Notes under the pieces: generated by a model | What the model was told of the DNA's origin: nothing | The model's input: only the letters and a program-made list of their open reading frames with translations | The model's database searches: none | Assembly (NCBI GenBank): GCA_937873155.1 | Contig: CALMVZ010000010.1 | Coordinates: 310,001-374,000 of the forward strand | From: an uncultured Bacteroidota bacterium | GTDB taxonomy: Bacteria > Bacteroidota > Bacteroidia > B-17B0 > Aurantibacillaceae | DNA length: 64,000 bases | Direction: 5' to 3' | Shown here: piece after piece, positions 35,320 through 44,800 of the stretch | How positions within the stretch are numbered: position 1 is the stretch's first letter | Layout: the number at the start of each line of letters is the position of its first letter | Position numbers and translations under genes: made by a program

Positions 35320-35652
35320 ATGGAAAAGGATTTTTTTGATTCAGTTTACAAGGTAGTGCGTTTAATTCCGAAAGGCAGAGTGACAAGTTACGGAGCTATT
35401 GCAAAGTATTTAGGAGCGGCAGGTTCTTCACGTATTGTTGGATATGCCATGAATGCGGCACATTCTCAAAAACCAAAAGTTCCCGCACATAGAGTAGTGA
35501 ACCGCAATGGCGAGTTAACAGGAAAGCATCATTTCGCTACACCATACCAAATGCAGGAATTACTGGAGAAAGAAAAAATAAAAGTGAAGAATGATAAGAT
35601 AGTGGACTTTAAAAAACTATACTGGGATCCGACCGAGAACCTGAAATTATAA
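35320..35652 (+). CDS. Alkyltransferase-like protein (MGMT family, no catalytic Cys)
   Basis: 110 residues matching the C-terminal DNA-binding domain of O6-alkylguanine-DNA alkyltransferases (Ile-Pro-Lys-Gly-Arg-Val-Thr-Ser-Tyr-Gly-Ala-Ile-Ala). The active-site Pro-Cys-His-Arg is Pro-Ala-His-Arg here, so it cannot accept the alkyl group. Such ATL proteins bind O6-alkylguanine and flag it for nucleotide excision repair. It follows the PIN gene with no gap, so it is in the toxin-antitoxin transcript. It converges with the T9SS gene with no space between the two stop codons. Confidence 0.9.
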   Translation: MEKDFFDSVYKVVRLIPKGRVTSYGAIAKYLGAAGSSRIVGYAMNAAHSQKPKVPAHRVVNRNGELTGKHHFATPYQMQELLEKEKIKVKNDKIVDFKKLYWDPTENLKL

Positions 35653-36846
35653 TTATTGTTTCACAAGCACCTTCTTCATTACAATATCACCTGAAGGATC
35701 CATTACTTTTACAAAGTAAGTTCCTTTTTCAAGTGAACTAATATCGAAAGATTGTTTGGTATTATCCTCGGATATTACAGATTCAGAATGCATCACTTCT
35801 TTTCCGTAATTATCATATACGCCGAACGAAAGTGTTTTTCCAACCAAAATATCAGGTAAAACAATTGAAAGATCAGTATTACCCGGATTCGGATACATAT
35901 CAAAACCTACATTCTTATCATTGAGGAATAAGGTAATTGTCTGTGAAAAATTCGGATCAGATTTATTCTTATCAAATTGTTTCAGGCGGTAATAAACGAT
36001 CCTGTTCTTTATTACCTCTTTATCTGTAGCCGAATAGGTTTGAACAGTATGGCTTGTACCGGTAGCAGGTGTTTTTGAAACAAGTTCGAAATTCTCATTA
36101 TCATAACTCCTCTCCAATGTAAAATGATCTGAATTCTCTTCAGTAGCAGTACCCCAGAACAGCCTTGCTTCTTTATTCCTGAATTCACCGTCAAACGAAA
36201 CCAGTTCCACAGGTAAAGCGCTGCAGTTGGCGTTGTAGAACATAATATAATCCTGAGTTTCCCCATAACTATAATTGTTACATGGATCGATCAGACCGCC
36301 AGTAGTAACATATGCACAACGTGCACGCAACCTATAGGCAGCGATTGGCATTGCAGGTACTACCCAGGTACAAGAAGTCCATGTCGCTGCTGTAGGAAGT
36401 CCCGTTACGGCAGAAACTCTTTCACCGGGAAGATCAAAGAGAGTGTTCTGATTCAAGTCAATAAATACTGCAAACCCCTGATCGAAAATGATTCCAGACC
36501 TGAAATTGAAAGTAATAGTTTGACCTGCAACAACCCTTAAATAAACCGGGCAACCTTTGTAAAAATAATTCTGTTGCTGCGCCGAAAGAACCTGGGTCTG
36601 GCAACCGTTATTGTTATCTGTAATATTTTGTGTACCGCCTGTTGTATTGAAACTATCAATAAAATCATTAATGGTGTTACCTGCATTATTCGAAGCTCCG
36701 GGCTGGTTACAAGGGATGCTGGTCGCATTATAGGTCGGCATGCAATATGGAGCAGGTCCGATTCCAGCTTGAGCTAAAGCTATAGCATGAGTTAATAAAC
36801 CTAACCCAAGACAAACTGATTTTATTATTGAATGATTGTTTTTCAT
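35653..36846 (-). CDS. T9SS-sorted protein with GEVED domain
   Basis: 397 residues: signal peptide (Ala-Leu-Ala-Gln, residue about 26), a GEVED-type beta domain (residues about 90-210, ending Tyr-Gly-Glu-Thr-Gln-Asp-Tyr-Ile-Met), a Cys-Ser-Ala-Leu-Pro-Val-Glu-Leu-Val-Ser-Phe linker that often precedes the sorting region, and a type A T9SS domain (Met-Tyr-Pro-Asn-Pro-Gly-Asn-Thr to Lys-Lys-Val-Leu-Val-Lys). It is secreted. Ligand unknown. It follows the gene upstream by 11 bp. Confidence 0.85.
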   Translation of the reverse strand: MKNNHSIIKSVCLGLGLLTHAIALAQAGIGPAPYCMPTYNATSIPCNQPGASNNAGNTINDFIDSFNTTGGTQNITDNNNGCQTQVLSAQQQNYFYKGCPVYLRVVAGQTITFNFRSGIIFDQGFAVFIDLNQNTLFDLPGERVSAVTGLPTAATWTSCTWVVPAMPIAAYRLRARCAYVTTGGLIDPCNNYSYGETQDYIMFYNANCSALPVELVSFDGEFRNKEARLFWGTATEENSDHFTLERSYDNENFELVSKTPATGTSHTVQTYSATDKEVIKNRIVYYRLKQFDKNKSDPNFSQTITLFLNDKNVGFDMYPNPGNTDLSIVLPDILVGKTLSFGVYDNYGKEVMHSESVISEDNTKQSFDISSLEKGTYFVKVMDPSGDIVMKKVLVKQ

Positions 36847-36857
36847 GTTATAATAAG

Positions 36858-37268
36858 TTATGGTTTATAGATCAGATCTTTTCCGGGTATCAACACCAAC
36901 ACATCTTTAAATCCGGGTAATGTTACTATGGTTTCAAAATTAGCTTGCCTGTGTGATTCGAACCTGGTAATATCGATTGATGATTCCGGAAGAGTGATGC
37001 CATCCGGTAAATAATCGCGTTTTACGTAAAAAGATTCAGTGTAATACCACATCTCTTTCAGATAAAGAGCGGGATGTTCAGCCTTCCATTGATAAAAGCC
37101 ACCTGAATAAACGTCATGTTTGAACTGAGGGTATTTTATAAAGATCTTTACCTTATTAGAATCAAGAATGATCGGTTTTTCTACTTTAGAATTCCCGTTT
37201 TGAGAAAATAAGACTGAAGAAATTATCAGGAAAAAACCAATAAAAAGTAGTTTGTAATTTGTCTTCAT
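36858..37268 (-). CDS. Secreted protein of unknown function
   Basis: 136 residues with a signal peptide ending at Val-Leu-Phe-Ser-Gln (residue about 23). The mature part is short, aromatic and charged, with Tyr-Ser-Gly-Gly-Phe-Tyr-Gln-Trp and Met-Trp-Tyr-Tyr-Thr-Glu-Ser. No family recognised. It is first in a two-gene unit with the T9SS protein, so it may act with it at the cell surface. Confidence 0.7.
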   Translation of the reverse strand: MKTNYKLLFIGFFLIISSVLFSQNGNSKVEKPIILDSNKVKIFIKYPQFKHDVYSGGFYQWKAEHPALYLKEMWYYTESFYVKRDYLPDGITLPESSIDITRFESHRQANFETIVTLPGFKDVLVLIPGKDLIYKP

Positions 37269-37446
37269 GCTTTGTAATTGATTGATTTATAGCACTACTA
37301 ACATAATATTTTAATCATTGAAATTAAAATCCTTCAATCATTAATAGTGGCATTTCACCCAGATTAAATAATAATTGACCCAAGAAAGAACTAATTTTTG
37401 ATTTTAAGTAAACAAATTGTTAAAATGTAAAGAACCAGGGAATTCT

Positions 37447-39135
37447 TTAAAATGGGACAAAAGTTAAGCCTATCATCATATTGAAACGCTGGGTAGGATA
37501 TTTCTCCCAACGCATATAACGCATGTTTGCAATGTTATTGAAATTAACAAAGAAACTCAGCATTTTACTGTAACGGTATTCGGCTCCCAAATTACAATCT
37601 ACTAATCCTTTTAAAAGAAGTGGCTTGAATGTGATACTGTCTCCTGTCTCCACATCTTTCGTAAGTGCCCATTGACTACCAATCGCAAAAATATCTGCTT
37701 TGATAATGATCTTGCTTTTCAGATTATAAAATCCTGACAAAGTAAGATCGTAATTAGGTTTATGAAATGCTTTATTGCTATAACCAAGAATTGTAGATTG
37801 ATAAGAATAATAATTCCCTTTTGCTAAAAAATGAATTTTCTCTTTGTATTGATATTTTACTGAGCCGCTAATAGTGAGTAACGTAGCATTTGCATAAACA
37901 GTTTTAAATTTATTATCTAATTGATTCTGGTCCGAATCATAATCGATCAGGAAGAAATGCATATTATCGTGCATACCCCACTTCACACCGGCATCATAAC
38001 TTGTAGATGAACTTAAATTCCCTCGTAAACCAGCAAACACATTGAATTTATTATGTGTATTCACCAATTGCGCATCCGGACGTAAGAACGGATTTTCATT
38101 GGTCAAACTACGGTAAGAATTCTTTTGTAAACCACCGGTAACGCCTGCATACGGAATAATTACATTATCGTACACATTAAAGTGTGCGTTGATCTGTGGA
38201 TAGAAATAAAATTTTGTGTCATTATAAATATCAGCAGTAGCAGTTAAACCGATATCAGCATGCCATTTCTTTCCGTTTGCTTCGAAGTATGGGTTCAACG
38301 AGAAAATAAAATCACCGGTTGTATCAGAGGGTTGTTTATGATTATAATAATCCGCTAATACATTTACATGGAAACTTTCTTTATTTATATAAGTACTGAG
38401 GTCAGTTTTTAACCTCACATTATTCTCATTGGCATAGTAAAGATCTGTAAGATTATAATATGACAACTTGATCATATGGTTGATCTTGCTGCTATCTGTA
38501 TAATGGCTCTGTAACGTAACACTTGGTTCAAACAATTGGAAACGTTGTTTTGTGAAGTCTTTATCTTTTATTTTATTGATCGTATCGAAACCGTAATAAT
38601 GCACCACATTACGTTTATAATTGAGATCTCCACTCAGGGTATGTTTCTTGTAGAATTTTTTTCCGAATAATTCTGCTTCATTATCACTGAATCCGCTGTA
38701 ACCTACATCCTGTAACTGCGACATCGAAGAGAAATGTTTATAATGTACCCCGTAAGCCATATCACGTGAGCGTGTACTATTGAACCAGGCTTCTCCGTAA
38801 GGCATATTATAGATCGGGCCGTAACCAACTTTTAAAAGAGAATGATAAAGTTTAGTTAAAGGTTCATTCTGCATTTTCGCAGGAGCTATCGGTGCTACTG
38901 CATATTTAGGGAATAAAGGATTTGAAACGATAGAGTAGTTGGCGTTTTTAATCCGGATAACTGTATCACGGATCTCAGGTAATTCTGTGAATTTAACTGC
39001 ATCTTTAATAGTTGGCTGGAATTCACTTTCCGCCTGGAAATTAATATCGTTCATGTTTGTTTGTGAACGCATCATTGTAATACTGCAGAAAAACAGGATC
39101 AAAACAAAGCTCTTATATATGTCTATTCTGTTCAT
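37447..39135 (-). CDS. Outer-membrane beta-barrel protein, partner of the TPR protein
   Basis: 562 residues from the ATG at 39135. The frame is open to 39222 but that part overlaps the TPR gene, so I take the ATG. The signal peptide ends near Met-Arg-Ser-Gln. The body is a long series of amphipathic strands with Tyr/Asn/Lys turns, ending in strand Met-Ile-Gly-Leu-Thr-Phe-Val-Pro-Phe. It resembles TonB-receptor-like barrels without a plug domain. The start lies 1 bp after the TPR gene stop. I recall the pair recurring in Bacteroidota, but the function is not known to me. Confidence 0.75.
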   Translation of the reverse strand: MNRIDIYKSFVLILFFCSITMMRSQTNMNDINFQAESEFQPTIKDAVKFTELPEIRDTVIRIKNANYSIVSNPLFPKYAVAPIAPAKMQNEPLTKLYHSLLKVGYGPIYNMPYGEAWFNSTRSRDMAYGVHYKHFSSMSQLQDVGYSGFSDNEAELFGKKFYKKHTLSGDLNYKRNVVHYYGFDTINKIKDKDFTKQRFQLFEPSVTLQSHYTDSSKINHMIKLSYYNLTDLYYANENNVRLKTDLSTYINKESFHVNVLADYYNHKQPSDTTGDFIFSLNPYFEANGKKWHADIGLTATADIYNDTKFYFYPQINAHFNVYDNVIIPYAGVTGGLQKNSYRSLTNENPFLRPDAQLVNTHNKFNVFAGLRGNLSSSTSYDAGVKWGMHDNMHFFLIDYDSDQNQLDNKFKTVYANATLLTISGSVKYQYKEKIHFLAKGNYYSYQSTILGYSNKAFHKPNYDLTLSGFYNLKSKIIIKADIFAIGSQWALTKDVETGDSITFKPLLLKGLVDCNLGAEYRYSKMLSFFVNFNNIANMRYMRWEKYPTQRFNMMIGLTFVPF

Positions 39136-39136
39136 C

Positions 39137-42100
39137 TTAATTTGGAATAGTTGCCGGTTGTATTTTAGTACTGTCCGCAGGAACGGTAGCCGGCTGATTA
39201 AATAATTTACTGTCACCACCACTGGAATTGAATTCTACCTTCATTTCAGTTTGTGCAGGTTGTTGTACTGCTTTTGCAGCTTGTAATTGTTTTATCTTTT
39301 CAAGACGGGAATTCACTTCATCCACATATTCCTGCTTCAGTTTCCCGTCTAAAATCGTTTGTAAAATGATCTTCGCGTCTTCTAATTCATTTTTAGCAGT
39401 ATAACAGTCAGCTATTAATATCATACCTTTTGCGTTCCAGTCATCGTTGGTATAAGGAAAACTGATGAGGTTGTTAATGGTCTTCTCAGCTTCTTTGTAA
39501 TCACCTTTATTGTAATAGATCTTCCCGATATGATAATAAGCTTCTGCACCACTGGCATTCTTCGAAGATTTCGCGATCGCTTTGAATTCTGTTAAAGCAT
39601 CATCGTAACGCTGCGTTTCAAATAATGATTTTGCCTTAATATATTTTCCTTCGCTGGTTTGTTGCGGACTTAATTTCTCAGTCCCTAACACTTTATTACT
39701 TTCATTTAGCGCCAATTCAAACTGATTCAAATAAAATGCACAACGCATAGCGCCCACCTTAGCGGTTAATTTGTTAGCCGGTGTTTCAGCTATCTCCTGC
39801 ATTTGCTGGTATAATGGCAAAGCCTCTTCGTATTTCTTGTCCTTGAATAACAAGTAAGATGCTTTGTTCAAAGATGTTTCAGTATAGATACTTCTTGTTT
39901 TCGAAAGAACATATTTATAAGCAGGTAAAGCTTTGTCGAATATACCTTTGCTGTAAGCACACTCACCGTAACAGAATTGAGCTTCGGTTATATATTTCCC
40001 ATCAGGAAATTTTGCAATGTAGCTTTCGAATTTAGGCATTGCATCATCACAATTCGTTTTATCGTAATAAGCTTCTTTCGCTGATTCATAAAGCGCTTTC
40101 TCAACTTCGTTAACTGATAAAGGATTCCCGATAGAAGCAAAATATTTTTCCATCTCATCAATTTTACCTTTTGCTTCAAATGTTTTCTTGATCATCGGTA
40201 AAACTTCCCGGGCATCATCGCCTTTCGGGTCTTTCTGAACTATCTGGTCAAAATACTTAAAGGCTTTATCATCTTCTTTCTTATTGTAATAGATCAAACC
40301 AAGTCCTGCTAAAGATGGATTTACAAATGAAGATTTTGGATAATTGGCAAGGATTTTTTCATAATATACCACCGCATCATCCCCGCTATTCAGGTCCTTT
40401 AAATAAGTTTCAGCCATTTCAAAAGTTGCTGCGCTTAAATAATTTGATTTCGGATAATTCTTTTCTAAATATTTAAGGTCGTTTATTTTTTCTTTATGGT
40501 TCTTCAGTAATCCGTTACACAAAGCTTTTTGATAATAACTGTAATCAACATCCACTTTATTCAAAGCGATAGCTGTCTCATAATAATCAGCAGCCTGGTG
40601 AAAATCCCTGTTCATGAAATAACAATCGGCCGCTCTTACGTTTGCATCAGATGTTTTATTCAGATCATCTCCGCTTTTGTTCATGATGTATTTCCTGAAT
40701 TCAATATTTGCAGCCGCATAATCCCCTTTTTCTTTCCGCTGGAAATAAGCGTACGCTAAATTGTAATGTGTTTTTTCAAATTCATTCAAGTTCACGTTGT
40801 TCGGTTGCAATAAGAAGTTTTTCCATATTTCAATCGCAGTGCTGTAATCTTTACGCTGGTAAGAGATCTCACCTAACCAATACGATGATAAAGAGTTATA
40901 TAATTTATCGGCATTGATCGCCATTGCTTTTTTAAATTGTGCTTCAGCGTTATTCAGATCACCATTATTAAAATATTCGATAGCCCTGAAGAAAACGAGT
41001 TTCTCATAAGTGCCTTTTAATATCGGGTCCTGGCTATCTAAACTTTCTATGCTTTTGATCGCGCGTTCGTAATTTTTAGTAGTAGAATAAACGTTGATGA
41101 GGTATTTATAAGCTTCATCTTTACGTGGTGAAGCAGGATACTCTTTTATATATTTTGAGAAAGCACGAACTGTTTCGTTAAAAGGACTAAAATCCAGTTC
41201 ATAACTCAATTTCGCGAAACTGTATAAAGCATCTTCAGTTATCTTCTTGTCAAAATTAGTTGAGTAGGCAGAGTAGAAAGAGTTCTTCGCTTTGGTTCTG
41301 TTATTTGTTTTGATGTAACAATCTGCTAAGTGATAATGTGAATTCTGGCCTAAACTATCCTCAACACCTTCCACAACTTTTTCCAAATAAGTGATGGCAT
41401 TATTACAATCATTCAGTTTGTAATAACAATAACCGATAGCATAATTTCCTTCCCTGTTCAATGAAGAACCTAATTCAGTTTTTTTCAGGTATTCTAAAGC
41501 ATTCGAATAATCTTTTAAATTATAATAAGATTCACCGATCATCCTGTTGATCTCGCTCTTCTTTTGTACCTGGTTACTATCATTTAAAAGATCCGGGCCG
41601 CTTTTCACCACTTTGTCATACTTCCCCTGCACGAAATAGATCTGTGTGATATAATAAGGAACAACTGAACCAAACGTTTCGTTCCCCACCAGTTTATTGA
41701 AGCCATCTAATGCGATCTCATATTTCTTCTCGAGGTAGCTTAAGTGCGAATAGTAATAAAGAGCCGGGTAAATGTATTTGTTGTCTACATCTTTTATTTC
41801 GTACAGGTCAGCTTTTGCTTTCTCGGCATCCTTGCTCTCTATATAACTGTAACCGCGTTTAAAATATAATTCCGCGAGATCTTCTTTCGACATTACGTAA
41901 ATATCAACCTTCTCGAAATTCCTGATCGTCTCTTCGTATTTCTTTTTCCTGAAACTCGATTTTCCTAAATAAAACCATGCGCCATTGATCTTATTACTTT
42001 CGGGATGTTTGGTAATGAATTCACGCATCCTCCATTCGCCGTCTTTATGAAATAATTCAATAGCGGAAGCGGCAGCATAATATTCCGCGTCCACTTTCAA

Positions 42101-42295
42101 AAGAGGAATGCTCGTATTCAGATTCAAATAATCTGTGAAGTTTTTTTGCGCCGCTACAAATTGTTTTTTATCAAACAGATCGAGTCCTTGTTTGTAGAGT
42201 AGGTCTTTATCAATGTATGCCGTTGTTTTTTGAGAGCTTGCTACAACGTAAAACAAGCACAAAACAACACAAACACCATACTTTCGTAGCATCAT
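39137..42295 (-). CDS. Large TPR-repeat protein
   Basis: 1052 residues: signal peptide (Val-Val-Ala-Ser-Ser-Gln, residue about 22) and then about 20 or more TPR-like units over residues 30-1010 (motifs such as Ala-Tyr-Tyr-His-Ile-Gly-Lys-Ile-Tyr-Tyr and Ala-Leu-Tyr-Ser-Phe-Ala-Lys). A short Gln/Pro-rich tail follows. Its export signal and the adjacent outer-membrane barrel suggest a periplasmic scaffold. Two starting Mets are adjacent and either may be used. Confidence 0.85.
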   Translation of the reverse strand: MMLRKYGVCVVLCLFYVVASSQKTTAYIDKDLLYKQGLDLFDKKQFVAAQKNFTDYLNLNTSIPLLKVDAEYYAAASAIELFHKDGEWRMREFITKHPESNKINGAWFYLGKSSFRKKKYEETIRNFEKVDIYVMSKEDLAELYFKRGYSYIESKDAEKAKADLYEIKDVDNKYIYPALYYYSHLSYLEKKYEIALDGFNKLVGNETFGSVVPYYITQIYFVQGKYDKVVKSGPDLLNDSNQVQKKSEINRMIGESYYNLKDYSNALEYLKKTELGSSLNREGNYAIGYCYYKLNDCNNAITYLEKVVEGVEDSLGQNSHYHLADCYIKTNNRTKAKNSFYSAYSTNFDKKITEDALYSFAKLSYELDFSPFNETVRAFSKYIKEYPASPRKDEAYKYLINVYSTTKNYERAIKSIESLDSQDPILKGTYEKLVFFRAIEYFNNGDLNNAEAQFKKAMAINADKLYNSLSSYWLGEISYQRKDYSTAIEIWKNFLLQPNNVNLNEFEKTHYNLAYAYFQRKEKGDYAAANIEFRKYIMNKSGDDLNKTSDANVRAADCYFMNRDFHQAADYYETAIALNKVDVDYSYYQKALCNGLLKNHKEKINDLKYLEKNYPKSNYLSAATFEMAETYLKDLNSGDDAVVYYEKILANYPKSSFVNPSLAGLGLIYYNKKEDDKAFKYFDQIVQKDPKGDDAREVLPMIKKTFEAKGKIDEMEKYFASIGNPLSVNEVEKALYESAKEAYYDKTNCDDAMPKFESYIAKFPDGKYITEAQFCYGECAYSKGIFDKALPAYKYVLSKTRSIYTETSLNKASYLLFKDKKYEEALPLYQQMQEIAETPANKLTAKVGAMRCAFYLNQFELALNESNKVLGTEKLSPQQTSEGKYIKAKSLFETQRYDDALTEFKAIAKSSKNASGAEAYYHIGKIYYNKGDYKEAEKTINNLISFPYTNDDWNAKGMILIADCYTAKNELEDAKIILQTILDGKLKQEYVDEVNSRLEKIKQLQAAKAVQQPAQTEMKVEFNSSGGDSKLFNQPATVPADSTKIQPATIPN

Positions 42296-42458
42296 GATGA
42301 ATTAAGATCAGCGTAAAAATTTTCAATAAAGTTAGGTTTGGTTTGTATGTCTTTTGTTACATGAAAACGCAGTTATTAACCCGCGTATGTTCATATTGGA
42401 TAACGCGATTTTCTTCAGGGGTTACATTTAAGCGTAATTTTATTGCTTTAGATGCAAA

Positions 42459-43130
42459 ATGAGTACTGTAATTAAATTTGAGAAAGCTATCATTTTTCAG
42501 GATGACCGTCCTGTGATAGGAAATCTTGATCTCGAAATAAAAAAAGGCGAGTTTGTTTATCTTTTAGGTAAGACCGGAAGTGGGAAAAGCAGTTTGTTAA
42601 AAACGATTTACGCTGATCTTCCTTTAATGAGCGGAACGGCAACAGTGGCCGGCTATTCGTTAAATAATCTAAAACGCAAAGAAATTCCGTATTTACGCCG
42701 CAAACTTGGCATCGTTTTCCAGGATTTTCAGTTGCTTGGCGATAGGAATTTATATAATAACCTGAAGTTTGTAATGAAAGCAACAGGTTGGGATAATGAG
42801 GATAAAATTAAAGCACGTATCTCTGAGGTTTTCAAAAAAGTTGGTTTAGAGGGTAAAGAACAAAAAATGCCTCACGAATTATCGGGCGGTGAACAACAGC
42901 GTGTGAGTATCGCCCGCGCTTTAGTGAATGACCCCGAATTGATCCTTGCCGATGAAGCTACAGGTAACTTAGATCCGGAAACATCAATAGAGATCCTGAA
43001 TTTATTGAAGCAGATAAGCGAAAGCGGCAGTTCCGTTCTCTTTGCCACCCACGATATGTTGGTTTACGAAAAATTCAAATCCCGTACCCTCGTTTGTGAG
43101 AATGGCGAATTGAAAGATAAGCAAGTATAA
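42459..43130 (+). CDS. ftsE: Cell-division ATP-binding protein FtsE
   Basis: 223 residues: Walker A Gly-Lys-Thr-Gly-Ser-Gly-Lys-Ser-Ser, Q-loop Val-Phe-Gln-Asp-Phe, signature Leu-Ser-Gly-Gly-Glu-Gln-Gln-Arg and Walker B [12 protein letters not shown]. The Asp-Glu-Ala-Thr-Gly-Asn-Leu-Asp form is typical of FtsE/LolD ATPases. FtsX is not adjacent, which is usual in Bacteroidota. LolD-like function is the main alternative. Divergent from the TPR gene. Confidence 0.85.
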   Translation: MSTVIKFEKAIIFQDDRPVIGNLDLEIKKGEFVYLLGKTGSGKSSLLKTIYADLPLMSGTATVAGYSLNNLKRKEIPYLRRKLGIVFQDFQLLGDRNLYNNLKFVMKATGWDNEDKIKARISEVFKKVGLEGKEQKMPHELSGGEQQRVSIARALVNDPELILADEATGNLDPETSIEILNLLKQISESGSSVLFATHDMLVYEKFKSRTLVCENGELKDKQV

Positions 43131-43148
43131 CTTTAACTTCTCTTTTTT

Positions 43149-43292
43149 AAATCCCATGGGGATTTAATACCGGTAACAAAACAATCACCCTTCTTTTTCA
43201 AGAATCCCGTAGGGATTCAACATCGGTTTAATCCCTACGGGATAAAGAATGATTGTTGTGTGTAGTTTACCGATATTGAGTCCCTACGGGAC
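43149..43292. repeat. Cluster of four palindromes in an inverted arrangement
   Basis: Palindromes at 43149-43165 (AAATCCC-ATG-GGGATTT), 43202-43218 (GAATCCC-GTA-GGGATTC), 43231-43243 (ATCCC-TAC-GGGAT) and 43280-43292 (GTCCC-TAC-GGGAC). The segment after the first (ACCGGTAAC then AACAATCA, 43169-43187) recurs inverted before the last (43250-43274), so the whole block is a larger imperfect inverted repeat. It fills the ftsE-MBOAT gap. Cores are of the kind found near the transposase at 49395. Confidence 0.75.
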
Positions 43293-43387
43293 AATTAGTG
43301 TTTTCTTCGTATAGAAATTTGTTTATTATACTATGAAATAGAATTTTCAGAAACGATTTTTCTCTTAAATTTGTCTAACAATATAAG

Positions 43388-44800
43388 ATGGTATTCAGCA
43401 GCATAACTTTTTTGGTTTATTTTCTCCCGGTTTTTTTGCTGGCCTATCATTTAGTTCCCAATAAATTCAAGAACGCCTGTATTTTAATTTTTAGTATCCT
43501 TTTCTATGCCTGGGGCGGACCAAAATTCATCTTTGTGATCCTGGGAACCACATTCCTTGATTTTTATTTTGTCGAGGCAATGTATAAAGCCAAAACAAAA
43601 AGCGGGAAGAACCAATTTCTGATCATATCGCTTTTAATGAATGTTGGTCTCTTGTTCTATTTTAAATATTGCAACTTCTTTATCGATAATATCAATGCTT
43701 TAGCAGGAACGGAAATTCATTGGGCTAAAATTGTTCTGCCAATTGGAATTTCATTTTACACTTTTGAAAGTATTACTTATGTCGTGGACGTTTACAGGGG
43801 TATTCACAAACCATTAAAGAATTTCTGGCATTACCAGACCTACATTATTTTCTTCCCGAAATTAATTGCCGGACCGATAGTTCGTTACCACGATATCGCA
43901 GACCAGATCACCAACCGCGAAAAGAATTATACATCCGATATTAAACTCAGTGGCTTTTTTATTTTCTGTTTTGGCCTGGCAAAAAAAGTAATTATTGCCA
44001 ATACATTAGGGATGCAGGCCGATGCTGTTTTTAAATTACCGGCAGCTGAGATCGATACAGCCGCCGCCTGGGTAGGGGCGCTCGCGTATACATTCCAGAT
44101 CTATTTTGATTTTAGTGGTTACAGTGATATGGCAATCGGTCTTGGCAAAATTTGCGGGTTCAAATTGCCTGAGAATTTCAAAAACCCTTATCTCTCATTT
44201 TCCATTACTGAATTCTGGCGCCGTTGGCATATTACTTTAGGTGCCTGGATGAAAAATTATTTATACATTCCTTTAGGAGGGAATAAAGTAACACCGGCAA
44301 AGTTGTACCGCAATCTTGTTGTTGTTTTCTTACTTTCCGGTTTATGGCACGGTGCCAGTTGGAATTTTGTATTGTGGGGCGCATTTCACGGTATGTTCTT
44401 AGTTCTCGAAAGGTTATTCCTGGAAGATGCCTATAAAAAAATGCACAGGATCATTTCTACAGGTATGACATTCATGATCGTTGCTACCGGCTGGGTATTG
44501 TTCAGAAATGAAGATCTTGATTACGGATTGCACGTTATCAAAAAAATGTATGCTTTCGATTTCTTTGACGGTAAATTTGCTTTGAACAATGATTTTTGGT
44601 TCTCTTGTATTTTGGCTGTTATCTTTTCTTTCTTCGCTTTCACTAATAGAACGCAAGCCATTCAGGATAAAGTATACGGAGAGAAATTCACTGATAAAAC
44701 AAGGAATATATTACTTCTCACCAGTATTTGTTTATTTTATATCTCATTAACTTATATTTCAGCACTCGATTTTAACCCGTTTATTTATTTCAGGTTCTAA
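43388..44800 (+). CDS. MBOAT-family O-acyltransferase (AlgI-like)
   Basis: 470 residues with about ten membrane helices. MBOAT features: Phe-Trp-Arg-Arg-Trp-His-Ile-Thr-Leu in the middle and the conserved His in Leu-Trp-His-Gly-Ala-Ser-Trp-Asn-Phe. AlgI-type proteins bring acetyl groups across the inner membrane for O-acetylation of extracellular polysaccharides. The TAAATTTG box at 43366-43373 is a likely minus-seven element. The stop overlaps the next start by one base (TAATG), so it is coupled to its partner. Confidence 0.9.
   Translation: MVFSSITFLVYFLPVFLLAYHLVPNKFKNACILIFSILFYAWGGPKFIFVILGTTFLDFYFVEAMYKAKTKSGKNQFLIISLLMNVGLLFYFKYCNFFIDNINALAGTEIHWAKIVLPIGISFYTFESITYVVDVYRGIHKPLKNFWHYQTYIIFFPKLIAGPIVRYHDIADQITNREKNYTSDIKLSGFFIFCFGLAKKVIIANTLGMQADAVFKLPAAEIDTAAAWVGALAYTFQIYFDFSGYSDMAIGLGKICGFKLPENFKNPYLSFSITEFWRRWHITLGAWMKNYLYIPLGGNKVTPAKLYRNLVVVFLLSGLWHGASWNFVLWGAFHGMFLVLERLFLEDAYKKMHRIISTGMTFMIVATGWVLFRNEDLDYGLHVIKKMYAFDFFDGKFALNNDFWFSCILAVIFSFFAFTNRTQAIQDKVYGEKFTDKTRNILLLTSICLFYISLTYISALDFNPFIYFRF

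Noticed and set aside
39136-39222. Longer barrel-protein start
   Set aside because: It overlaps the TPR gene and would precede the signal peptide by 29 residues.
43149-43292. CRISPR-like array between ftsE and the MBOAT gene
   Set aside because: Same reason: palindromes differ from each other and spacing is irregular.
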